Shown here piece by piece: positions 35,174 through 44,672 of a stretch of DNA of 64,000 bases. This DNA comes from Yaniella halotolerans DSM 15476. Lineage in GTDB: Bacteria; Actinomycetota; Actinomycetes; Actinomycetales; Micrococcaceae. The notes under the pieces are model-generated. The model was not told the origin of the DNA. It saw only the letters and a list, made by a program, of their open reading frames with translations, and searched no databases. The DNA lies in assembly GCF_000420805.1 (NCBI RefSeq), contig NZ_ATVQ01000002.1, positions 310,001 through 374,000 on the forward strand, in the 5' to 3' direction. The translations under genes and the position numbers were made by a program. Every line of letters begins with the position of its first letter. Within the stretch, counting starts at the first letter, position 1.

Positions 35174-37180
35174 TTATACCTGCTGACGTTCTTCTACTGC
35201 GCTCACAATCCGATCAATGGCTTCATCAACCGGGATACCGTTATCCTGCGATCCGTCACGGTACCGGAAGGATACCGCATTTGCTTCGGCGTCTTCACCG
35301 CCGGCAATGAGAACAAACGGCACTTTTTGCTTGGAAGCAGTACGAATCTTCTTTGGGAAGCGGTCGGTTGAGTTGTCCACGTGGGCGCGGATGCCGCGAG
35401 CTTTCAACTTATCGACGATGTCATACATGTAGTCGTTGAAAGCGTCAGCTACTGGGATAGCGATGACCTGCTCTGGGGCTAACCATGCGGGGAATGCGCC
35501 AGCGTAGTGTTCGGTGAGAACTCCCATGAACCGTTCGATGGATCCAAAGAGCGCACGGTGGATCATGACTGGCCGCTGACGGCTACCGTCTGCAGCTTGG
35601 TATTGCAGGTCGAAACGTTCTGGCAGGTTGAAGTCCAATTGGATCGTAGACATTTGCCAGGTACGCCCCAGTGCGTCACGTGCTTGAACCGAAATCTTCG
35701 GACCGTAAAACGCGGCTCCCCCAAGATCATCAACGAGCTCGAGACCTGATGCGGCGCCAACCTCTGCTAAGACTTGAGTGGCGTTTTCCCAGACCTCATC
35801 ACTGCCAACGTATTTTTCAGGGTCTTTGGTAGAGAGCTCCAAATAAAAATCATCGAGACCGTAGTCCTTGAGCAGGTCTAGCACGAAGTTGAGCGTGGTG
35901 GTGAGCTCTGCTTTCATTTGGTCTTCGGTGCAGTAAATATGGGCATCGTCCTGCGTCATACCGCGAACACGAGTCAGGCCATGCACCACACCGGATTTTT
36001 CGTAACGGTAGACGGAACCAAACTCAAACATCCGTAGTGGAAGTTCACGGTAGGAGCGTCCGCGCGATGCAAAAATTAGGTTGTGCATCGGGCAGTTCAT
36101 GGGTTTCAAGTAGTAGTCAACTCCGGCACGAGTCACTTCACCGGTTTCTTCGTCACGAACTTCATCGACGTGCATCGGTGGGAACATGGTGTCGGAGTAC
36201 CACTCGAGGTGACCCGAGGTTTCGTACAGATTTTGTTTGGTGATGTGTGGGGTGTAGACGAACTCGTAGCCGGCTTCTTCGTGGCGTTTGCGCGAGTAGT
36301 CTTCCATTTCCTTACGCAGGATGCCGCCTTTGGGATGAAAGACCGGCAGACCTGAGCCCAGTTCGTCAGGAAACGAGAACAGGTCGAGTTCTGCACCAAG
36401 TTTGCGGTGATCGCGGCGTTCAGCTTCGGCGATCCGCTGCTGGTAGGCTACTAGGTCATCTTTTGATGCCCAGGCGGTACCGTAAATGCGTTGCAATTGC
36501 GGATTGGTTTCCTGTCCCAACCAGTATGCGCCGGCGGCACGAGTGAGCGCGAAACCATTAGCAATAAGTTTGGTGGTGGGAATGTGGGGACCACGACACA
36601 GGTCCTTCCAGACTACTTCACCTTTACGGTCGAGGTTGTCATAGATGGTGATTTCTCCAGCACCAATTTCTACGGAGGCACCGTCAGTTTCGTCGTCGTG
36701 TTGACGGTCCATGAGTTGCAATTTGTAGGGCTCGTCGGCTAATTCTTCACGAGCTTGGCTTTCTTCAACGGCACGCCGGGCGAAGGTCTGGTTAGCTTTG
36801 ACGATGCGCATCATGCGTTTTTGAATCTGCTTGAGATCTTCGGGCGTGAATGGTTCATCGACGTCGAAGTCGTAGTAGAAGCCGTCCTGAACGTACGGTC
36901 CGATTCCGAGTTTGGCGTCTGGATACATTTCCTGAACAGCCTGTGCCAGAACGTGAGCTGTTGAGTGTCGCAGTACTTCCAGCCCGGCCTGATCTGTGAT
37001 GTCTACGCGTTCAACTGTTGCGCCTTCGGGGATGACACGAAAAAGATCTTGAAGATTGCCATCTACTAGCATCACTACCGTAGTTTTTTCGTCACCAAAC
37101 AGGTCATGTCCTGTTGTACCTTCAGCAACCTGGATTGCCTCTTGGTCTACGGTAATGGATATTTCTTTAGGTTCGGCCAC
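35174..37180 (-). CDS. thrS: threonine-tRNA ligase
   Basis: 668 residues. An N-terminal TGS domain (about 1-65) is followed by an editing domain with [16 protein letters not shown] (HxxxH) and a class II core. The core has zinc ligands in [16 protein letters not shown] and [10 protein letters not shown]. The C-terminal anticodon-binding domain runs from about 560. It charges tRNA(Thr). The start is the GTG at 37180 because AGGAGG lies nine bases upstream; the frame extends further to 37243 without a good start. There is no T-box in the 99-base leader. Confidence 0.97.
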   Translation of the reverse strand: MAEPKEISITVDQEAIQVAEGTTGHDLFGDEKTTVVMLVDGNLQDLFRVIPEGATVERVDITDQAGLEVLRHSTAHVLAQAVQEMYPDAKLGIGPYVQDGFYYDFDVDEPFTPEDLKQIQKRMMRIVKANQTFARRAVEESQAREELADEPYKLQLMDRQHDDETDGASVEIGAGEITIYDNLDRKGEVVWKDLCRGPHIPTTKLIANGFALTRAAGAYWLGQETNPQLQRIYGTAWASKDDLVAYQQRIAEAERRDHRKLGAELDLFSFPDELGSGLPVFHPKGGILRKEMEDYSRKRHEEAGYEFVYTPHITKQNLYETSGHLEWYSDTMFPPMHVDEVRDEETGEVTRAGVDYYLKPMNCPMHNLIFASRGRSYRELPLRMFEFGSVYRYEKSGVVHGLTRVRGMTQDDAHIYCTEDQMKAELTTTLNFVLDLLKDYGLDDFYLELSTKDPEKYVGSDEVWENATQVLAEVGAASGLELVDDLGGAAFYGPKISVQARDALGRTWQMSTIQLDFNLPERFDLQYQAADGSRQRPVMIHRALFGSIERFMGVLTEHYAGAFPAWLAPEQVIAIPVADAFNDYMYDIVDKLKARGIRAHVDNSTDRFPKKIRTASKQKVPFVLIAGGEDAEANAVSFRYRDGSQDNGIPVDEAIDRIVSAVEERQQV

Positions 37181-37248
37181 GTGCCAGTTCCTCCTTGGAT
37201 TAAGCTTTGTATCCGGTGGCATACTGGACCACCGATAAGCCATCCGCC

Positions 37249-37277
37249 ATTGTATCTGCTTGACTGACGGTTTGCAG
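37249..37277 (-). promoter_or_regulatory. possible thrS promoter
   Basis: On the minus strand CTGCAA (37272-37277) is followed after 17 bases by TACAAT (37249-37254), about 70 bases upstream of the thrS GTG. Confidence 0.45.
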
Positions 37278-37279
37278 GT

Positions 37280-37879
37280 TCACCATGATTCCTGATGCTC
37301 AGCAAGTTGGATATCAATAACGACACGAACTGGATCTTCAAGAATGGCAACGGCGTATGGCCGTTCTTCATCCAAGCCGAGAACGTACGTGCTGGTTTCT
37401 TGCACCGGCACAAAGCTGACCACGGTCCCGGTTGCTTCAGTGTCGAGATCGGTGATTTGTGTGTTGTGCTCGAGCATTTGATCTTCATCGATCTCGTCTC
37501 TCGTAGCCGTGTTTGAAACCAACACTTCCAGATGGGCCTGATCACCGGTCACTACGGGAAGTCCAGGAGCGGGATTTACCGGATCGTCGGTGTACTGGGC
37601 CGTATACGTCGGAGGCCCGCTACCGGCATGTTCGATGATGATCCGTTCAAAGCCTTCTTGATGAGTTGAACGGATCTCTGTGGGGTAGATTCCTTGGGTC
37701 TCGTCTAGAAAGAGCTGCCAATCGGATGCTTGTCGGTCGGTAGAAAATTCTCCGACGGGTTGTGTGTCGGTCTCCTCGATCTGACGCGTTGTTTCTTCAT
37801 CGTTGCCGCAGCCGGCCAGGAGGATTCCTGTGGTCATAAGAGTGGGGATCGAAAGTGTTCGCGAAGTGAGGTGTCGCAT
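37280..37879 (-). CDS. AMIN-like domain lipoprotein, paralog 2
   Basis: 199 residues. An N-terminal signal ends in the lipobox LLAGC, so lipidation by Lgt and export are expected. A short acidic linker is followed by a beta-rich domain (about 45-195) with GEFSTDRQ, the GIYPTEIRSTHQEGFERIIIEH region and LGLDEERPYAVAILEDPVRVVIDI. The last stretch matches the end of AMIN-like domains of actinobacterial lipoproteins. The ligand is unknown; AMIN domains bind the cell wall. It lies 11 bases downstream of a clear paralog with about half the residues identical. Confidence 0.72.
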   Translation of the reverse strand: MRHLTSRTLSIPTLMTTGILLAGCGNDEETTRQIEETDTQPVGEFSTDRQASDWQLFLDETQGIYPTEIRSTHQEGFERIIIEHAGSGPPTYTAQYTDDPVNPAPGLPVVTGDQAHLEVLVSNTATRDEIDEDQMLEHNTQITDLDTEATGTVVSFVPVQETSTYVLGLDEERPYAVAILEDPVRVVIDIQLAEHQESW

Positions 37880-37890
37880 GAAGTGACTCG

Positions 37891-38604
37891 TTATTCTTGA
37901 TCATCCAGTTGTATATCAATCACAATTCGAACCGGGTCTTCCAAGAGTGTGATGGCATATGGGCGTTGCTCATCGAGCCCAATGATGTAGTTGCTTGTTG
38001 CTTCCCACGGAGCAAAACTCACCACGGTTCCAGTCGCTTCTGTTTCCAGGTCTGTGATTTGCGTGCCGTGTTCCAACATTTCTGTGTCATCGGTATTGCG
38101 AAGATCATCGTCATCTAGCATCTCGGGTGGTGTAGTACCTGAAACAATCACTTCAAGATACGCAGCGTCACCGGTATCGACTGGTTGACCTCTTCCTGGT
38201 TCAACAGGTTCATCCGTGTATTGAGCCATGTAGCTAGGGGCTCCGCTTCCACTGTGTTGAATGACTATTCGTTCAAAGCCATCGAAAACAGCTGAACGGA
38301 CTTCTGTCGGATAAATTCCATAGGTCTCGCCAAAAGCCGGCCAGTCTTCAGATTCATAGAGCTCGGTAGAGAACTCACCGACGGGCTCAGTCGAAACTTC
38401 TCCGGAAGCGTCTTCGTCTGGCTCGGTTTCATCTTCAATGTCATCTTCGGGGCCGAGGGTGACTTCTTCTCCGGCCGGTGGGGGCGGAGGGCGCTCTTCG
38501 TCTGCAACCTCATCATCTTGGCCACAACCGGCGATAAAGAGCCCCGCGACAAGGACGGTGGCTAATGAAAGTCTGGTATTTCTGGTGGGAGATGAAGTGT
38601 TCAT
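37891..38604 (-). CDS. AMIN-like domain lipoprotein, paralog 1
   Basis: 237 residues. The lipobox is FIAGC. A longer linker (about 28-75) contains PPPPP and many Asp/Glu residues, and suits reach through the wall. The domain repeats the pattern of the neighbour at 37280: TEPVGEFSTE, GIYPTEVRSAVFDGFERIVIQH and GLDEQRPYAITLLEDPVRIVIDIQL. Relative to the neighbour it has an extra LDDDDLRNTDD stretch. The pair looks like a tandem duplication. Function unknown. Confidence 0.72.
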   Translation of the reverse strand: MNTSSPTRNTRLSLATVLVAGLFIAGCGQDDEVADEERPPPPPAGEEVTLGPEDDIEDETEPDEDASGEVSTEPVGEFSTELYESEDWPAFGETYGIYPTEVRSAVFDGFERIVIQHSGSGAPSYMAQYTDEPVEPGRGQPVDTGDAAYLEVIVSGTTPPEMLDDDDLRNTDDTEMLEHGTQITDLETEATGTVVSFAPWEATSNYIIGLDEQRPYAITLLEDPVRIVIDIQLDDQE

Positions 38605-38654
38605 AAGCTATCCGTATTCAGTGGACATTTTATGTGGCCTATAAAGTTGTATGT

Positions 38655-41600
38655 TTAACGGTACCGCACAGGCGTTCGAACGTCTTGGGATAATGCTCGC
38701 TGCATCTGAGTGTGCTGACGTAATTGACTTTGATGCACCACGGTTGGGGCCGGCATCTGGGATGTCTTGGCAAACCACTGTGCCCATTGATCGCGCTGGG
38801 TATCCCAGTAGTCAGGATCCGGTAGTGAAGCGGGATCGTGCATATCCCACGCGCGGATTGCTTGCAATGTAATGCCGCGTGTTCCGGTGCGACGGGTTAT
38901 ACCTTCGATCAGCATCAGACGTGTAGAAAACAAAATGTCCCCGGAGGCGTGTTGAGCTTGTGCAAAAAATGAGGTGTCGACGACGCCGGTCCCATCGTCG
39001 ACCGAGATAAAGACGACGCGATCGCCAGAGCGCATAGGGGGTGTTTGGGTGGCCACCCGGACTCCAGCCACCAAAACTCGAGTGTGGTTACGCAACTTGA
39101 GTAACCGGTCGGCTGGGGTCGCGCCTAAAGCTTCTAAATATGGTTGATGCGATTGCATCAAATGTCCTGTCGTGTCGATCGCGGTTAAATCAAGTTCGGT
39201 CCGGATTTGTTGTTGAGCAGTGGGTTCTGGGAAGAGGGCTGGTAGCGTCGCAATTTCGGTGTCACCAAGAGCAAATGCTTGCTGGCCTTCAACCTGTGGC
39301 CGTCCTGTACGCAAGGTTCTTCCGGTCCGATCTCGTTTGGTAGCTGAATGCAAAAATTCAAGGTGGTGGACCAGGTCTGTGCGGCTGACTCCTGTTGGGG
39401 GCAACATGTTGTCGATGGCGCCGAGTTGAGCAAGATGTTCAAAACTTTTTTTACTCAGTCGTGCTCGGTCACGAAGATCGGCAAGACTGTCGAATGGTTG
39501 GCCACGTTCTAAACGTCGGATTTCGTTTTTGGTCAGGCCTAAAACAGTATTGAAGGACAGCCTGATCCCCCACCGTCCTTCGGGAGTTTCTTGCGTTTTT
39601 GGCACCCATTCAAGGTGCATTTCGGTGGTGGATTTATTGACGTCGACGGGCAGGATTTCAATGCCTATTCGACGGGCTTCAGCGACCATGAGGCGCTGGG
39701 GGTACATACCGGGGTCGTGTTCTAGTACAGCTGCCATAAAGGCTGCGGGGTAGTGAGTTTTGAGCCAGGCAGATTCAAAGGTAGGAATCGCAAAGGCCGC
39801 ACCGTGGGCTTTGCAAAAACCGAAAGATCCAAAAGATGCAACGGTCTGCCACACTTCATCAATGACATCGATATCCCAATTATTCTCCATCGCTTTGGCT
39901 CGGAAATAGGTTTCAACTTCTGTCTGTTCTTCCGTACCGAGACGTCTACGGAACTCATCAGCTGCGGCCAGTCCGCACCCGGTCATTGCATCAAAGGTGC
40001 GAAGGAGTTGCTCATGAAAGACGGTGACCCCGTGGGTTTCTTGCAAAATGGGTTTGAGACGCGGGTGCGGGTAGTGCGCCGGGGCCAATTGTTGGCGAAA
40101 ATCCAAAAATGGCCGGACCATATCGGATTTCATGGGCCCGGGACGAAATAGTGAAATATCAATGATGAGATCATTAATGGATTCGGGTTCTAGTTTGCCA
40201 ATAAGTTCTCGCTGACCGGGAGATTCAATTTGAAAACACCCCAGTGTGTGAGTCGTTTTGATCATTTCGTAGGTTTGAGCATCATCGTGCGGGATGTGTT
40301 CAAGATTGATCGTTTCACCAGTAGTTCGAGCGACCTCATTAATGGCATACGCGATAGTGGATTGCATGCGGACGCCCAACACGTCGAGTTTGAGCATGCC
40401 CATGGGATCCATATCGTGTTTGTCGAACTGACTCATAGCAAGTCCCATACCGGAGGCTTCTACCGGGGTACGATCCAGCAAGGTGTGGTCTCCAAGAATG
40501 ACACCACAGGGGTGCATAGAAATGTGGCGAGGTAATCGGTCAAGTCGTTCCGTCAGATCCACAAGTAGGTCAAGTTGCTGGTTACCAGATTTTCGACTGT
40601 TTTGTACTTGTTCAGCGAAGGTTTGCAGCTCTGGCATATGCCCCATGGCTTGGCGAAAATCAGCGGCAGAGAACCGCCAGAGCTTTTTTGCTAACTGATC
40701 AACCCGATCACGTTCCAACCCCAAAGCCCGGCCTGCGTCTCTGACTGCACCACGAATTCGATACCCGTTCTGCATACTCATCAACGTGGTACGTTCGCTA
40801 CCAAACCGTTCAAAGATTGCGTGATAAATCTCATGGCGTCGAGCGGATTCTACGTCAATGTCGATATCTGGGAGGGTCGAACGGTCTTGAGATAAGAAGC
40901 GTTCAAAGATCAACTCGTGTTTTATCGGATCAACATGAGAAATTCGTAAAGCATAGTTGACCAGTGATGAAGCCCCCGATCCCCTGGCTGAGACGCGAAC
41001 ATTGCGCTCCTCGATCATCTCTACGACTTCGGCAACCGTCAGAAAATAACTTGAGAACCCCAGGTTGTGGATGATGTCGAGTTCATGATCAAGCCGATTG
41101 AGGATCCGCTCATAAGCTTCACCAACCGGATCTAAGTGTGCGAACCGTTGGGCAAGACCATTTCTGGCTCGTTGCGACAAGACCGCATTAGGGTCTCCCT
41201 CAATACCAATGACATCAAATTCTGGAACACGGGGCTGGCCCCACCCCAAATCATTTTTAGGATGCAGAGCACAAGCCTCGGCCAGCCGTTGGGTGTTATC
41301 CAGTAATTCGTATGCAACAGCTGCGCCTGCTCCGGCATCACGAACGATCTCATGAGCGAGCTCGTGCATAGCCGCACCGGATTTTAACCACCCTTGGCCG
41401 TTAGGCTGCAGATCGGTCAGGGTGTCCAAACTGCTGAGAGCACGTGCTGCATCGATTACATCGGCGGTTGCTGCTCCGTCTGGAGTCGCATACCGGACCG
41501 CGTTGGTGAGAATTGCGGGCAGTTTCAGTTCGGTGCTGGCCCGCAGCATGCGTACCGCCTGGGAGGTAGACAGTCTCGCTGTAGGCAAAGCCATATGCGA

Positions 41601-42173
41601 AACGATCTCGACTCGAGCACTGTCCGTAGGCAGAGCTTTTTTCCAAAGCTTCAGACGTGAACGCCCCTGCAAGTATTTGCGCTGCGACATAAAAACGCCC
41701 ACATCGGTTTCAGGTCCCAACAAGACGTAAAGGTCTGGACCACCTTGTGCTGCTGCAGCCAGTTGGGAGACGTATACAAATGGAGTCTCGGTGTGGTCAA
41801 GCTGACGATGTGCCAGGGAGATGAGTCGCACCAAGGACTGGTAACCAGCACAGAGGTTGTCCGCTGCACCATAACCCGCGGTAGTAGCACTGGCGGCAAG
41901 TATGGTGACACGCCCAGCAGGCAACACTTTGCCATCCACGGTGGTTGACGGGTCCCAAGCCACCGCGAGATTAACGCCGACAACCGGGAGGATGTTGTGC
42001 GCCATGCAGGCTTTGAGATGCTTCGCCATCCCATATAGTCCATCCCGATCCGTGTAGCCCAGAATGTGGGCACCCTCGGCTGCCGCAACCGCTACCAACT
42101 CTTCTGGCCAAGAAACGCCATAGTGCGCTGAGTAAGCGGTTGTGACATTGAGATGGGCAAACGTGGAAGCCAT
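38655..42173 (-). CDS. dnaE2: error-prone DNA polymerase DnaE2/ImuC
   Basis: 1172 residues, a family C polymerase. DnaE2 marks are LPDIDIDVESARRHEIY and RLPRHISMHPCGVILGD. The palm acidic residues are in LKLDVLG, and FGFCKAHGAAFAIPTFESAWLK is followed by DPGMYPQRLMVAEARR. It performs translesion and mutagenic synthesis after DNA damage. The N-terminal PHP domain lacks metal ligands: HxH is HLN and TDHDG is TDRDG. The ATG at 42173 has TGGAGGAA upstream and is 2 bases after the DUF6504 stop. The usual partner ImuB is not adjacent. Confidence 0.93.
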   Translation of the reverse strand: MASTFAHLNVTTAYSAHYGVSWPEELVAVAAAEGAHILGYTDRDGLYGMAKHLKACMAHNILPVVGVNLAVAWDPSTTVDGKVLPAGRVTILAASATTAGYGAADNLCAGYQSLVRLISLAHRQLDHTETPFVYVSQLAAAAQGGPDLYVLLGPETDVGVFMSQRKYLQGRSRLKLWKKALPTDSARVEIVSHMALPTARLSTSQAVRMLRASTELKLPAILTNAVRYATPDGAATADVIDAARALSSLDTLTDLQPNGQGWLKSGAAMHELAHEIVRDAGAGAAVAYELLDNTQRLAEACALHPKNDLGWGQPRVPEFDVIGIEGDPNAVLSQRARNGLAQRFAHLDPVGEAYERILNRLDHELDIIHNLGFSSYFLTVAEVVEMIEERNVRVSARGSGASSLVNYALRISHVDPIKHELIFERFLSQDRSTLPDIDIDVESARRHEIYHAIFERFGSERTTLMSMQNGYRIRGAVRDAGRALGLERDRVDQLAKKLWRFSAADFRQAMGHMPELQTFAEQVQNSRKSGNQQLDLLVDLTERLDRLPRHISMHPCGVILGDHTLLDRTPVEASGMGLAMSQFDKHDMDPMGMLKLDVLGVRMQSTIAYAINEVARTTGETINLEHIPHDDAQTYEMIKTTHTLGCFQIESPGQRELIGKLEPESINDLIIDISLFRPGPMKSDMVRPFLDFRQQLAPAHYPHPRLKPILQETHGVTVFHEQLLRTFDAMTGCGLAAADEFRRRLGTEEQTEVETYFRAKAMENNWDIDVIDEVWQTVASFGSFGFCKAHGAAFAIPTFESAWLKTHYPAAFMAAVLEHDPGMYPQRLMVAEARRIGIEILPVDVNKSTTEMHLEWVPKTQETPEGRWGIRLSFNTVLGLTKNEIRRLERGQPFDSLADLRDRARLSKKSFEHLAQLGAIDNMLPPTGVSRTDLVHHLEFLHSATKRDRTGRTLRTGRPQVEGQQAFALGDTEIATLPALFPEPTAQQQIRTELDLTAIDTTGHLMQSHQPYLEALGATPADRLLKLRNHTRVLVAGVRVATQTPPMRSGDRVVFISVDDGTGVVDTSFFAQAQHASGDILFSTRLMLIEGITRRTGTRGITLQAIRAWDMHDPASLPDPDYWDTQRDQWAQWFAKTSQMPAPTVVHQSQLRQHTQMQRALSQDVRTPVRYR

Positions 42174-42175
42174 GG

Positions 42176-42499
42176 TTAGGCGGTTTCCTCCAGGTGCAGC
42201 GCATCGTGGATCTGTACCAACCGCCAACGGCCAGATTCAATGTGATGGGAAATATCTAACGTCAGCATCGGTGCATTCTTGGCTCGCGTCAACCCAACTT
42301 GCACACGCCACACCTGATAGTCGACCAGGCCCGGACCGTGACCAATTTCTGCTCGATGTGCTTCCGCCCACCAGCGCCGACGAACATACCACCGCTGAGG
42401 TTCGGCTTTAACCGTGTAGGAGCGGCCTCCGTACAGCAACCGCAGCGGGATGCCAGCCGTGGTGCAGGTGACGTGTATAGATTGTGTCAGTGTGCCCAT
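42176..42499 (-). CDS. DUF6504 family protein
   Basis: 107 residues, basic and Trp-rich, with RLLYGGRSYTVKAEPQRWYVRRRWW and YQVWRVQVGL, typical of DUF6504. In many actinobacteria this small protein is encoded between the Y-family polymerase ImuB and DnaE2. Its biochemical role is not established. The ATG at 42499 has AAGGAG six bases upstream; the stop is 2 bases from the dnaE2 start, so the two are coupled. ImuA and ImuB are missing upstream. Confidence 0.8.
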   Translation of the reverse strand: MGTLTQSIHVTCTTAGIPLRLLYGGRSYTVKAEPQRWYVRRRWWAEAHRAEIGHGPGLVDYQVWRVQVGLTRAKNAPMLTLDISHHIESGRWRLVQIHDALHLEETA

Positions 42500-42521
42500 C
42501 AAAAACTCCTTTTCATCACTG

Positions 42522-42540
42522 AAAGAACCCCCTGTTCTTT
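42522..42540. promoter_or_regulatory. inverted repeat upstream of DUF6504-dnaE2
   Basis: AAAGAAC and GTTCTTT are perfect 7-base arms with a 5-base centre, 23 bases upstream of the DUF6504 ATG. The half-sites GAAC and GTTC are those of the Gram-positive LexA box, but the spacing is five rather than four. A damage-responsive operator is possible. Confidence 0.45.
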
Positions 42541-42668
42541 TCGTGTCATCAGCCTAGAAATCGTCATGGACACGATAAGCACAGGCTGTCATGGGCACCT
42601 GCCGCGACCCTCATCAGGGCCATGGTCAACTCTGCCTTCTAAGGTCAACTCGACTAAAACAACAGATC

Positions 42669-43454
42669 CTAAAGCAGAGAATCTTGACCTGGCTCAAATG
42701 GTTCAATGAGTTCTGGACCGTTATTGGCTACTGAACCAACAGCCGGTGCGACCGGATACATTTCCCAGGTAGAAGCGACGTCATAAGCTTCAGCAACGAC
42801 GGCGTCAACCAAGTGCGCTGCTTCGTCTTTGGTCACCTCACCTGCGGACAGCCACTCGTCCATCATTGATGAGCTCATTGGCAGCGGCAGCCGGTGATGC
42901 AACCCAGAGAGGTCATCCAGGATTGCGGGTTGCGCGCCTGCATCGGGGGATGCACCGGTCAACATGGTGGCAGACAACACCCATGCTGCATCATCTTTGG
43001 CAATCGGGTCCTTCCACCATTCATATAATCCGGCGAAGAAGATTGGAGAGCCGTCTTTGGGACGAACGTAATACGGTTGCTTGCGTTCGCCTTTGGTCTG
43101 TGGCGCCAGCCATTCGTAATAGCCATCCACCGGAATCGCTGCCCGCCGGGATTTCACTGCGGAACGAAACGAGGGTTTTTCAACAACTGTTTCAGCCCGA
43201 GCGTTGAAGGTGCGCTGGCCAAACGAAAGGTCTTTTGCCCACGATGGCACAAGCCCCCAACGCGCTAAATACAGATTGCGTTCCCATGTCGTCGTCGGAT
43301 CACGCGGCTGCTGGTAGTGCTCAACCACCACCGGGATATTTTTGGTTGGCGCGACATTATAATCCGGTTGGAGCTCTTCGAAATTTGCGTTATCCGCACC
43401 CGAAGCTGCCATGAGATCGCCAAGTGCTCTGGCTATTACGTAACGTCCGCACAT
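42669..43454 (-). CDS. SRAP domain protein (HMCES/YedK)
   Basis: 261 residues. The start MCGRY places catalytic Cys2 correctly after Met removal. Other active-site elements are NARAETV, VDGYYEW with its Glu, and GLHHRLPLPM with its His. SRAP proteins crosslink to abasic sites in single-stranded DNA and shield them from error-prone cutting. It lies upstream of the DUF6504-dnaE2 pair on the same strand but 169 bases away. Autoproteolysis exposing Cys2 is a family property. Confidence 0.93.
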   Translation of the reverse strand: MCGRYVIARALGDLMAASGADNANFEELQPDYNVAPTKNIPVVVEHYQQPRDPTTTWERNLYLARWGLVPSWAKDLSFGQRTFNARAETVVEKPSFRSAVKSRRAAIPVDGYYEWLAPQTKGERKQPYYVRPKDGSPIFFAGLYEWWKDPIAKDDAAWVLSATMLTGASPDAGAQPAILDDLSGLHHRLPLPMSSSMMDEWLSAGEVTKDEAAHLVDAVVAEAYDVASTWEMYPVAPAVGSVANNGPELIEPFEPGQDSLL

Positions 43455-43507
43455 AATTCAAGTATGCCAGCATGTTGCCAACCATGGTCAAGGGGACCCA
43501 AGATATG

Positions 43508-43524
43508 GTCAGATAGTGTCTGAC
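43508..43524. promoter_or_regulatory. inverted repeat upstream of mscR
   Basis: GTCAGA and TCTGAC are perfect arms around TAGTG, 52 bases upstream of the mscR ATG in the 122-base gap between the divergent SRAP and mscR genes. A repressor site is possible; no clear promoter could be placed. Confidence 0.3.
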
Positions 43525-43576
43525 TGCCCACAGATCCTGTGAGCAAACCTATGACTTTGAAGGAGAACCAAACCTC

Positions 43577-44671
43577 ATGGCGCATAAAGTCCAAGCCGCT
43601 GTTGTGCGGTCGAAAAACGCCCCGGTAACCATCGAGACGATCATCGTGCCAAATCCTGGTCCCGGTGAAGTGGTTGTGGATGTTTCCACCTGCGGTGTTT
43701 GCCACACGGACTATTCTTATATCGAAGGTGGCGTAGGCGATAACTACCCATACTTGCTTGGCCACGAGTCCACCGCCGTCGTATCGGAAATCGGCGAAGG
43801 CGTCACCAACGTCAAAGTTGGCGACAAAGTGATTTTGAACTGGCGCGCCGTCTGCGGCGAATGCCGCGCCTGTAAGAAAGGCCAGCTGCAGTATTGCTTT
43901 GACACGCATAACGCCCAGCAGAAGATGACGTTGGAAGACGGCACCGAGCTAGAAGCTGCCCTGGGTATCGGCTCCTTCGCCGAAAAAACCTTGGTCGCTG
44001 CAGGCCAGTGCACCAAGATTGACGCCAAGCTCGAAGACCAGCAAGACGCTGCTGTTGGCCTGCTGGGCTGCGGTATCGTAGCCGGTATTGGTGCAACAAT
44101 AAACACCGGTGAACTCCAGCGTGGCGAAACCATGGCCGTGATCGGCTGTGGTGGTGTCGGCATGGCGGCCATCCAAGGCGCCCAGCTGGCTGGAGCCACC
44201 ACAATCATCGCCGTCGATATTGACGACGCCAAACTCGAACAAGCCAAAACCCTTGGCGCAACCCACACGATCAATTCCAAAAACCAGGATCCAGTGGAAA
44301 CCATTCGTGAATACACCGATGGTTTCGGCGCAGATCTAGTAGTTGAAGCCGTTGGTCACCCAGAAACTTATAAGCAGGCCTTCTACGCCCGTGACCTTGC
44401 CGGTCGCGTCGTGCTCGTCGGGGTGCCACACCCAGATATGAAACTGGAACTGCCCTTCCAGGATGTCTTTAGCCGCGGCGGCTCACTGAAATCCGCCTGG
44501 TACGGTGACACCCTGCCATCACGCGACTTCCCCATGTTGGTAGAACAGTACCTGCTAGGTAGGCTGGATCTGGATGCATTCGTCACCGAACGCATCAGCC
44601 TGAACAATATTAACGAAGCTTTCGACAAAATGAATGCCGGCAAAGTCCTGCGTTCAGTGGTGGAGATGTAA
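43577..44671 (+). CDS. mscR: S-nitrosomycothiol reductase / mycothiol-dependent formaldehyde dehydrogenase
   Basis: 364 residues, a zinc alcohol dehydrogenase of class III type. The catalytic zinc ligands are in CGVCHTDY and LGHEST, and the structural zinc cluster is [15 protein letters not shown]. The NAD-binding motif is [19 protein letters not shown]. It oxidises S-hydroxymethyl-mycothiol and reduces S-nitrosomycothiol, clearing formaldehyde and NO. This supports mycothiol as the cell's thiol. AAGGAGAACC precedes the ATG. An MBL hydrolase follows directly, as in M. tuberculosis Rv2259-Rv2260 (from memory). Confidence 0.93.
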   Translation: MAHKVQAAVVRSKNAPVTIETIIVPNPGPGEVVVDVSTCGVCHTDYSYIEGGVGDNYPYLLGHESTAVVSEIGEGVTNVKVGDKVILNWRAVCGECRACKKGQLQYCFDTHNAQQKMTLEDGTELEAALGIGSFAEKTLVAAGQCTKIDAKLEDQQDAAVGLLGCGIVAGIGATINTGELQRGETMAVIGCGGVGMAAIQGAQLAGATTIIAVDIDDAKLEQAKTLGATHTINSKNQDPVETIREYTDGFGADLVVEAVGHPETYKQAFYARDLAGRVVLVGVPHPDMKLELPFQDVFSRGGSLKSAWYGDTLPSRDFPMLVEQYLLGRLDLDAFVTERISLNNINEAFDKMNAGKVLRSVVEM

Positions 44672-44672
44672 A

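Noticed and set aside
37181-37279. T-box leader for thrS
   Set aside because: The leader is only 99 bases with no T-box core or antiterminator pairing recognised.
42522-42540. Canonical LexA (SOS) box
   Set aside because: The half-sites are right but the centre is five bases rather than four, so it is not called as LexA without evidence.
43744-44316. 190-codon minus-strand frame opposite mscR
   Set aside because: Low-complexity Ser/Pro/Ala composition and full overlap with a strongly supported gene.
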